Made by a program: the position numbers and the translations under genes. From Bacillota bacterium (GTDB lineage: Bacteria; Bacillota; Clostridia; Acetivibrionales; DSM-1351): a stretch of DNA of 64,000 nt. Each line of letters begins with the position of its first letter. The stretch's first letter is position 1. The stretch covers positions 1-64,000 of the forward strand of contig JAEWCZ010000014.1 of the NCBI GenBank assembly GCA_023390335.1, written 5' to 3'. This document shows, one piece after another, positions 58,701-64,000 of the stretch. The notes under the pieces were generated by a model. It was not told the DNA's origin and made no database searches. It saw only the letters and a list, made by a program, of their open reading frames with translations.

Positions 58701-60542
58701 ATGAAAAAACATCTTGTTATTCTCTTGGTTATGTGTATGCTCTTTACCAGTTGTTTTTCTATGCTGGTAATCCAAGCAGAGGGGTTGGAGGATCTTCCTG
58801 CACCTCAGGACCGTTATTTGTGGTCAATAGCAGCAAATGATAATGGATTGTTTGCTGCCGTTGGTGATTACGGTATTGTTAGGTTGACAGATAACGGAAT
58901 TGATTGGAAGGATATCCAACTCCCAACGGATTCTCAGTTGAATTCAGTTGCCAGCAGAGGAACTCAGTTTGTAGCAGTAGGTGATTTTGGAGCAACTTAT
59001 ATTTCAGAAGAAGGTTTTGACTGGAAAGAGGTAATGCCTCCAAAGTTTGATTACAATCTTACTTCTGTAGTATCAAACGGAAAAGTTTTCGTTGCTACAG
59101 GTAGTAACGGATCAATTCTTTACTCAGAAGATGGATATAACTGGGTAAAGGTTGAAACAACTTACATATCCTATAAAGAGACTATCCCCAATATAACAAG
59201 TCTCGTATGGAATGGGAGTGTATTCTATGCTTTAACTGATTTGGGGACAAGCCTTATATCAGATAATGGAATTGATTGGAAAGAACAACAAATCTATACG
59301 CCGGTTGAGTCAAAATATGGCTTTTCATTGAAAAATGTAACTTGGGGTAACAATATGTTTGTTGCTACAGGTAATAAGGGTACAATCGATGTATCTTACG
59401 ACGGCGTTTACTGGAAACCGGTTTTCCAAGACGAAAAAGCATCCTTCAGAAATATAATTTGGAGTGAATCCGAAAATGGTTTCTTTGCGACCGGAACTCG
59501 TGGACTCATCAGCTTTTCAAAAGATGGTTTTGCATGGGATAGAATATCAAAGGAGGATATTTCTGCTTATGCAATAGAGGATATGGCGTCATTCAAAGAT
59601 ATAAACATTGGTATAGGCGGAGCCGGATTACTAGTTAGAATCAAGTATCTGGATCACACCGTTGAAGTTGTAAATGCAGGAGCAAATGACGGTTATCAGT
59701 TATATGATGTCGCCACTGATGGAAAACTTCTGGTAGCTGTGGGAACTGATGGTAGAGTAAGAAGATCAACTGATGGTGGTTTAACATGGTCATACTTTAA
59801 CCTTACTACAATTGGTGATTTAGTTGATATCGATTACGGTGGAGGAGCTTTTGTAGCAGTCGGTCCTGATGGTACAATTATCAGGTCTACTGACGGAGGT
59901 AAAAACTGGTACTCAACTATAACTGGCCTTGGTAATGATATAGAAGGTGTTACATATTCTAATGGAAAATTTATTGCTGTAGGAAGCAACGGACTTATTC
60001 TTATATCCAATGATGCAGGTGCTACATGGAACGACAATGTTGTTACACCTCCGGTTAAATTGAACAAAGGTGTATATAACGGGAAAAAATATGTTGTTGT
60101 TGGAAACAATGGTAAAATATTTACCTCTACTGATGGAGTAAATTGGACTGAACAAGCATCAGGAACTACTAAAAACCTGACAAGCATTGTTTGGGACGGC
60201 AGTAAATTTATAGCAGTAGGAAGCAACGGTACAATACTTACCTCACCTGACGGGATAACATGGTCAACTTCAGTTTCGGGCTTTCAGGCTAATTTTACGG
60301 ATATATTTGTAGCTAATTACGCATCGATTTACAGCGGTTATAAATTTATTGCAACCGGCCTTTCCGGTAAGGCTTATGGTTCTAATGATGGACTAAAATG
60401 GTACCCATTGGCTACACAGATTTCAACCAATATGAATGGCGGAGTATGGTGCAATGGCAAATACGTTATTGTAGGATGCCATGAATGTATTTCAATATCC
60501 AAGGATGGATCAATTTGGACTCAGGTTCTTGGACATTATTAA
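58701..60542 (+). CDS. Secreted beta-propeller protein, probably two seven-bladed propellers
   Basis: A signal peptide (about residues 1-27) is followed by a repeated motif, S-x-D-G-x-x-W, at blade ends: LTDNGIDWKDI, ISEEGFDWKEV, YSEDGYNWVKV, ISDNGIDWKEQ, VSYDGVYWKPV, FSKDGFAWDRI, then RSTDGGLTW, RSTDGGKNW, ISNDAGATW, TSTDGVNWT, TSPDGITWS, GSNDGLKWY, ISKDGSIW. That is thirteen clear repeats plus one degenerate (GGAGLLVRI), fourteen in all, so two seven-blade propellers. The fold is shared with Ycf48-like and sialidase-type BNR proteins, but no catalytic residues are evident. The gene is 613 residues, alone between a promoter and a terminator. Function is unknown: adhesion or ligand binding outside the cell is likely. 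Confidence 0.8.
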   Translation: MKKHLVILLVMCMLFTSCFSMLVIQAEGLEDLPAPQDRYLWSIAANDNGLFAAVGDYGIVRLTDNGIDWKDIQLPTDSQLNSVASRGTQFVAVGDFGATYISEEGFDWKEVMPPKFDYNLTSVVSNGKVFVATGSNGSILYSEDGYNWVKVETTYISYKETIPNITSLVWNGSVFYALTDLGTSLISDNGIDWKEQQIYTPVESKYGFSLKNVTWGNNMFVATGNKGTIDVSYDGVYWKPVFQDEKASFRNIIWSESENGFFATGTRGLISFSKDGFAWDRISKEDISAYAIEDMASFKDINIGIGGAGLLVRIKYLDHTVEVVNAGANDGYQLYDVATDGKLLVAVGTDGRVRRSTDGGLTWSYFNLTTIGDLVDIDYGGGAFVAVGPDGTIIRSTDGGKNWYSTITGLGNDIEGVTYSNGKFIAVGSNGLILISNDAGATWNDNVVTPPVKLNKGVYNGKKYVVVGNNGKIFTSTDGVNWTEQASGTTKNLTSIVWDGSKFIAVGSNGTILTSPDGITWSTSVSGFQANFTDIFVANYASIYSGYKFIATGLSGKAYGSNDGLKWYPLATQISTNMNGGVWCNGKYVIVGCHECISISKDGSIWTQVLGHY

Positions 60543-60563
60543 GCAGTTAGTTAAGTTATTATG

Positions 60564-60591
60564 AAGGCCGGCGGCGTAAGCTGCCGGCCTT
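60564..60591. terminator. GC-rich bidirectional terminator
   Basis: AAGGCCGGCGGC (60564-60575) pairs with GCTGCCGGCCTT (60580-60591) around a GTAA tetraloop. It ends the propeller gene on the plus strand, and its right arm holds the stop codon of the spl gene on the minus strand. No long T-run follows on either side. Confidence 0.72.
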
Positions 60592-61609
60592 ATATAATAT
60601 ATTTTATAGTACCTTCTCCGAAAAGTTGGTTTATCTCCAGTGTGAAAAATTCTTTAACTTCAGTAATTGATTCCTTGGGATACACATATTTACCATAACC
60701 AAACTGACCGAATTTAAATTTTCGGTTTTCGTTTATCATATCCAGAGTTGTTTCAGGGAATATCTCTAAAATCTTATTTTTGGCTCTTTCGGTATATCTG
60801 TGTGTTATTATTTCAAAGCTTGCATCCTGTGCAATATCATCATCAATGGTATTTCTAAGTTTTAATAATAGATTTTTATAATCCTCTTTCCACCCTTCAT
60901 AGAGAAATACCGGTGCGATTAAAAACCCGATAGGATATCCTGCTTTTGATACCTTTCCGACTGCTTCTATACGTTTATCAGCAGAAGCAGTTTTGTGTTC
61001 ATATGCGCTTATAATATTCTGAGTATTTATACTAAAACGTATTTCGGTATGTTTATTGTGATCCAGGTCAAGAAGGCTATCTATATCTGTAAATTTGGTT
61101 ACAAACCTGAAACGGGCATTTTTTTGGTTTGCAAAAAAGTTTATGGAGGCCTTTAAGGCTCCGGTGTAAGGTTCAACAGGAACCGGGTCGGAGGTTGCAG
61201 CTCCTTCAAATATAGTATCTTCCGGGAGTCTTTCCTGTATATATTTATCTGCACGATTTAAAATATCGTCTATATTTACATAAACTCTAACGAAGGGTTT
61301 ATCTCCTAATTGCGTATTGAGATAGCAATATTCACATTGTCCTATGCAGCCACTTACAAGGGGAAGCTGATAATGTGCAGAAGGCTTACAGCTCTGGAAG
61401 GTCAGGCTTTTTTTCACTCCTACTACAAGGGTTTGCTTGCCATGCTTGTAAAGTGAGCTGGCATCTTCTCCCGGAATACAGGATTTTACCCTATTCAATG
61501 CACATTGACTTATCTCAACCCCTGAAGAACTGAATTGATCGAATAGACTTCTGCCCAGTTCATAATCCAAAGCTCCTGTTTCAAAAATTACTCTTTGTGG
61601 TTTAAACAT
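60590..61609 (-). CDS. splB: Spore photoproduct lyase SplB
   Basis: SplB is the radical SAM enzyme that repairs the spore photoproduct thymine dimer in UV-damaged spore DNA during germination. The iron-sulfur motif GCIGQCEYCYLN gives C88, C92 and C95. RFSIN and HKTASADKRIEAVGKV are also conserved. The position of the classic hydrogen-donor cysteine (Cys141 of Bacillus, in EAACTSD) is alanine here (EGAATSD, A138), but there is a cysteine at 74 (FQSCKPSAHY), as I recall for clostridial enzymes. At 339 residues the length is normal. The ribosome binding site GAGGA lies inside the hairpin at 61615-61649. Confidence 0.93.
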   Translation of the reverse strand: MFKPQRVIFETGALDYELGRSLFDQFSSSGVEISQCALNRVKSCIPGEDASSLYKHGKQTLVVGVKKSLTFQSCKPSAHYQLPLVSGCIGQCEYCYLNTQLGDKPFVRVYVNIDDILNRADKYIQERLPEDTIFEGAATSDPVPVEPYTGALKASINFFANQKNARFRFVTKFTDIDSLLDLDHNKHTEIRFSINTQNIISAYEHKTASADKRIEAVGKVSKAGYPIGFLIAPVFLYEGWKEDYKNLLLKLRNTIDDDIAQDASFEIITHRYTERAKNKILEIFPETTLDMINENRKFKFGQFGYGKYVYPKESITEVKEFFTLEINQLFGEGTIKYII

Positions 61610-61614
61610 AAAAA

Positions 61615-61649
61615 ATCCTCACACATTATTTTTGTTATTGTGTGAGGAT
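61615..61649 (-). terminator. Hairpin that is both yibE/F terminator and splB leader
   Basis: On the minus strand, ATCCTCACACA (61639-61649) pairs perfectly with TGTGTGAGGAT (61615-61625), followed by T6 and then the splB ATG. The 3' arm contains GAGGA, the only ribosome binding site for splB, six bases from the start. The structure should end yibE/F transcripts, and in any read-through RNA it would cover the splB site. Confidence 0.78.
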
Positions 61650-61680
61650 GCCTTTTGTATTATTCATATTTTTATATTTA

Positions 61681-62931
61681 CTATTTCCAGCCATTGTTGT
61701 AATCATCATTCGCAGTCGCTTCGTTCATATCAAGGTCAGAAGTATCTGCAGGGGGAAGCTTTATTCTTTCTGAATACAGGTAGGCGCAAACAAGTGATGT
61801 TAGTGGCATTGTAAAAAGAATACCAATGCTTCCTACCAACGACTGAAGAATTTCCACCACTATCATTTCCTTGTTCAGAAGCTCTAAAAGTGAACTGTTA
61901 TATGACACCAGAAGCAAAACAACGGATAGGGAGCTGCCAATATAAGCTAGTATAAGTGTGTTGGCCATTGTTCCCATTATATCTTTTCCAATTGCTATTC
62001 CCGATTTGACTAACAGACTGAACGGAGTATACTCCAGTTTTTCCTGCATTTCAGCAAGTGAGGCCGCAATTGACATGGATACATCCATTATGGCTCCGAT
62101 TGCTCCAATAAGAATTGCAGCGAATATTATTGCTTTTAAATCAATGGGATGCTTAGTATTAATACGCAACAGGTAGAGTGATTCCTCGCTGACAAATCCC
62201 GTGAGCTTTAAAAGCTTGTCCATAAAGGTAATCAAAATACCCGAAACAAGGACACCGACCATACAGCCAATACCTGCTGCAAGACTTTTCTTGCTGGCGC
62301 CGTAAACGATAAGTAAAGTCATGCAGATGATAAACAGGCAGGTTATTATTGACCATATATAAATATTGAAACCCTGTAATACTGCAGGGACAAATACTGC
62401 AAATATGGCTGCAAAAGTAAATACAAGTGACAATATTGTATTGAAGCCCTTGGATCTTCCAAATATCAGAAGCAGAATGAAAAATACGATTCCCAGCACC
62501 AAAAGTGCATTAGTTCTATGGTATTCCGCCATTACCCAATCGTATTCAGAATCTTTGTTATCAAGTTTATATAGTATTACTTTGTCTCCAGGCTCAATTT
62601 CTTTTTGTGAGCCACCTGAGAATGGATCTATTGTTTGAAGAGCATTAATCTGCCTGCCTTTGTCTTTACCTGATAAAAGTTTTGCCGAAAAGGCGATGTC
62701 CTTACCCTCGTTTGGGCTACCTCCGCCAAGATTATATTCGGTTTTACTTGTTTTAATTATCTTGACAACGCTTGCACTTTGAACCTCAACACCGTCTACA
62801 CCTTTCAGCATATCAAGATTGTTGGTGGTATACCTGTTTCCTATGTACAACAGTATTAAGGAAATAATAATAGTAGAGATATATATGAGAACTTTTTTAT
62901 TTATGAGCTTTTGTAAGTAGTGTGCTTTCAT
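61681..62931 (-). CDS. YibE/F family membrane protein
   Basis: A 416-residue polytopic protein of the YibE/F family. One N-terminal helix (about residues 14-32), an extracellular region (about 35-135), then about seven helices are visible. Family marks include GRSKGFNTILSLVFTFAAIF and GAIGAIMDVSMSIAASLAE. The role is unknown, possibly transport. The start ATG follows GAGGAG. It is 12 bases after the DUF486 gene in the same direction, so the pair forms an operon that ends at the hairpin at 61615. Confidence 0.87.
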   Translation of the reverse strand: MKAHYLQKLINKKVLIYISTIIISLILLYIGNRYTTNNLDMLKGVDGVEVQSASVVKIIKTSKTEYNLGGGSPNEGKDIAFSAKLLSGKDKGRQINALQTIDPFSGGSQKEIEPGDKVILYKLDNKDSEYDWVMAEYHRTNALLVLGIVFFILLLIFGRSKGFNTILSLVFTFAAIFAVFVPAVLQGFNIYIWSIITCLFIICMTLLIVYGASKKSLAAGIGCMVGVLVSGILITFMDKLLKLTGFVSEESLYLLRINTKHPIDLKAIIFAAILIGAIGAIMDVSMSIAASLAEMQEKLEYTPFSLLVKSGIAIGKDIMGTMANTLILAYIGSSLSVVLLLVSYNSSLLELLNKEMIVVEILQSLVGSIGILFTMPLTSLVCAYLYSERIKLPPADTSDLDMNEATANDDYNNGWK

Positions 62932-62943
62932 ATAATTCTCCTC

Positions 62944-63297
62944 TTAAAACTTTTTAAATGCAAAGAAAACTGCACCTAATATACATATAAATGATAAGAT
63001 ATAATTAAGTTTGAAGCTTTCCTTCAAATAAAGTACTGAAAAAACACCAAAAACAACCAGTGTTATGGCCTCCTGAATAATTTTAAGCTGAGCAGTGTCA
63101 AAATTTTTTGACGCTAATCTGTTAGCCGGTATCATGAAGCAATATTCAAAAAATGCAATTCCCCAGCTTATCAAAATAATAACAGGAAGAGACGCTGAGC
63201 CATTTTTAAATTTAAGATTACCATACCACGCAAATGTCATAAAAATATTTGAAACTACCAAAAGTAAAAAAGGCCAAAATTTAACTATTGAATACAT
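62944..63297 (-). CDS. DUF486 (DMT superfamily) membrane protein
   Basis: A 117-residue protein with four membrane helices of the DUF486 family, related to the drug/metabolite transporter superfamily. Marks are SNIFMTFAWYGNLKF, SWGIAFFEYCFMIPANR and LKIIQEAITLVVFGVFSVLYLKE. Function is unknown; short DMT proteins usually act as dimers. ATG at 63297 follows GTGGGG by 9 bases; an in-frame GTG at 63312 overlaps that site. Confidence 0.86.
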   Translation of the reverse strand: MYSIVKFWPFLLLVVSNIFMTFAWYGNLKFKNGSASLPVIILISWGIAFFEYCFMIPANRLASKNFDTAQLKIIQEAITLVVFGVFSVLYLKESFKLNYILSFICILGAVFFAFKKF

Positions 63298-63416
63298 ATC
63301 TATAAACCCCACTAATATTATGCTTTTATCGTACTTGCATAAATATCATTATAATCTATTCTTCATATTTTTCAACAGTGGCTACCATATTTGTCCTCAA
63401 TAATTTGACAATAAGA

Positions 63417-63444
63417 TTGAAAATTTTAACATAATTAGTATAAT
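63417..63444 (+). promoter_or_regulatory. Promoter of the 3'-truncated sensor-type gene
   Basis: TTGAAA (63417-63422), a 16-base spacer and TATAAT (63439-63444) are followed at 63450 by a second TATAAT. A perfect TTGACA also lies at 63405-63410, with TAACAT 16 bases downstream. Several overlapping promoters are possible. Confidence 0.45.
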
Positions 63445-63502
63445 ATTAGTATAATATTATATATTTACCGGCAAGTGTTTTATAAATAATATGAAGGATA
63501 GC

Positions 63503-63518
63503 CAGCAGCCGGGTGCTG
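63503..63518 (+). repeat. Small hairpin in the leader of the last gene
   Basis: CAGCA (63503-63507) pairs with TGCTG (63514-63518) around GCCGGG. It lies 26 bases before the start codon. It does not match the c-di-GMP riboswitch; I read it as a plain hairpin. Confidence 0.3.
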
Positions 63519-63543
63519 ATATATAAGGGCTTGAGGTAGTATA

Positions 63544-64000
63544 ATGACTTTAAAAATTATAAAAAAGTTTATTTTGGTGGGTTTTGCACTTGTAGTTCTT
63601 CTATTATTCATTGAAAGCATAGTTGTTCAAGCAGTTAATAATGTAGCAATTGATGATGTTTTACCCAAAAAGAATATTTTGATACTGCATTCGTATAATG
63701 AAGGCTTGGCATGGACAAGTGATCAGAATACCGGAATAATTGAAACTATAGAGAAAGAATATCCAAATACAAGTACATACGTTGAATATATGGATTGGAA
63801 AAACTATCCTACCACAAATATACTTTCTTATTTATCTGACTACTTTGAATTCAAATACAAGCATAAACGCCTTGATCTAGTAATTACCACTGATGATGCC
63901 GCTTTCAAATTTGCATTACTAAACAGAGAGCAATTGTTTTCCGATGCACCTATTGTATTTTCAGGTGTAAATCAGGAAAGTGTCTCCGAAATAGCCAAGC
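63544..64000 (+). CDS. Secreted sensor-type substrate-binding domain protein, cut by the window end
   Basis: The first 152 codons are present. A signal anchor (about residues 5-30) precedes a domain starting KKNILILHSYNEGLAWTSDQ, a typical N-terminus of ABC substrate-binding-like (ABC_sub_bind) extracellular sensor domains. Such domains often precede PAS, GGDEF or histidine kinase modules, so this may be the input end of a signalling protein; the rest lies outside. The start ATG lies after GAGGT (63532-63536). Confidence 0.75.
   Translation, partial: MTLKIIKKFILVGFALVVLLLFIESIVVQAVNNVAIDDVLPKKNILILHSYNEGLAWTSDQNTGIIETIEKEYPNTSTYVEYMDWKNYPTTNILSYLSDYFEFKYKHKRLDLVITTDDAAFKFALLNREQLFSDAPIVFSGVNQESVSEIAK

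Noticed and set aside
59834..60226. 130-codon frame opposite the propeller gene
   Set aside because: Caused by the repeated motif of the propeller read backwards.
63440..63540. Possible c-di-GMP-I riboswitch before the last gene
   Set aside because: AGCCGGGTGC looks like the 3' part of the aptamer, but the GGGACGCAAAGCC core and the P1a stem are absent.
1..64000. CRISPR arrays, prophage, toxin-antitoxin pairs or defence genes
   Set aside because: No regular spaced repeats, phage structural genes or recognisable defence domains were seen on either strand.

Overview
This is a low-GC (estimated by eye, not computed) stretch of core chromosome from a spore-forming member of the Clostridia. Sporulation genes (pdaA-like, yqfC, yqfD, spore photoproduct lyase), a Gram-positive-type ylm/sepF/divIVA division cluster, a PyrR-controlled pyr operon and strong AGGAGG ribosome binding sites all fit. 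Protein flavour suggests a relative of the cellulolytic clostridia (Ruminiclostridium/Acetivibrio), but that is an inference. There is no prophage, CRISPR array, integron or recognisable transposase. One short inverted-repeat element near the start is the only mobile-looking DNA.

Layout: (1) 1-163, the last gene of an rRNA operon (5S) and its terminator, then about 880 bases without a convincing gene that hold two inverted-repeat structures. (2) 1045-2983, queC-queD-queE, which make preQ0; then a tRNA-Trp on the opposite strand. (3) 3329-5850, two DUF881 proteins and a delta-lactam-type deacetylase. (4) 5869-15315, the conserved yqfC-yqfD-phoH-pgpH-ybeY-dgkA-cdd-era-yqzL-recO run followed by a cardiolipin synthase. 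(5) 15405-20253, an HD protein, a heterodimeric ABC exporter with one degenerate ATP site, and an unknown coiled-coil protein. (6) 20314-26598, single-gene units: DUF896, CheW, YmaF, YchF, a zinc-ribbon/TM2 protein, a MerR-type coiled-coil protein, an RluA pseudouridine synthase and a methionine gamma-lyase-like protein.

(7) 26647-35350, a division/envelope cluster (HlyD-like, yggS, sepF, yggT, ylmH, divIVA), ftsK/spoIIIE and a TPR membrane protein. (8) 35445-42238, YgiQ radical SAM, folD, RNase Y (long leader), YmdB and PgeF. (9) 42280-45373, an orphan peptide-binding lipoprotein, lspA and an RluD-type synthase. (10) 45371-57067, a promoter, a PyrR-binding attenuator and pyrR-pyrB-pyrC-pyrF-carA-carB-pyrK-pyrD, then a histidine phosphatase and a diverged PyrE-like protein. 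Together these genes carry the UMP pathway from bicarbonate and glutamine to UMP, provided the last one is a real orotate phosphoribosyltransferase. (11) 57143-64000, a DUF1287 protein, YbaK, a small membrane protein, a secreted protein that reads as two seven-bladed propellers, spore photoproduct lyase, YibE/F, DUF486 and a sensor-type protein cut by the window end.

Most genes are single-copy housekeeping genes in conserved order. The points most worth a second look are: the spl leader hairpin, which looks like both a terminator and a cover for the ribosome binding site; the clostridial-type Cys74 arrangement in that lyase; the degenerate PRPP loop in the PyrE-like protein; the fourteen-blade secreted propeller; the MITE-like element at 584-773; and the unusual start and long leader of RNase Y. 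I found no clear evidence of a wholly new system.
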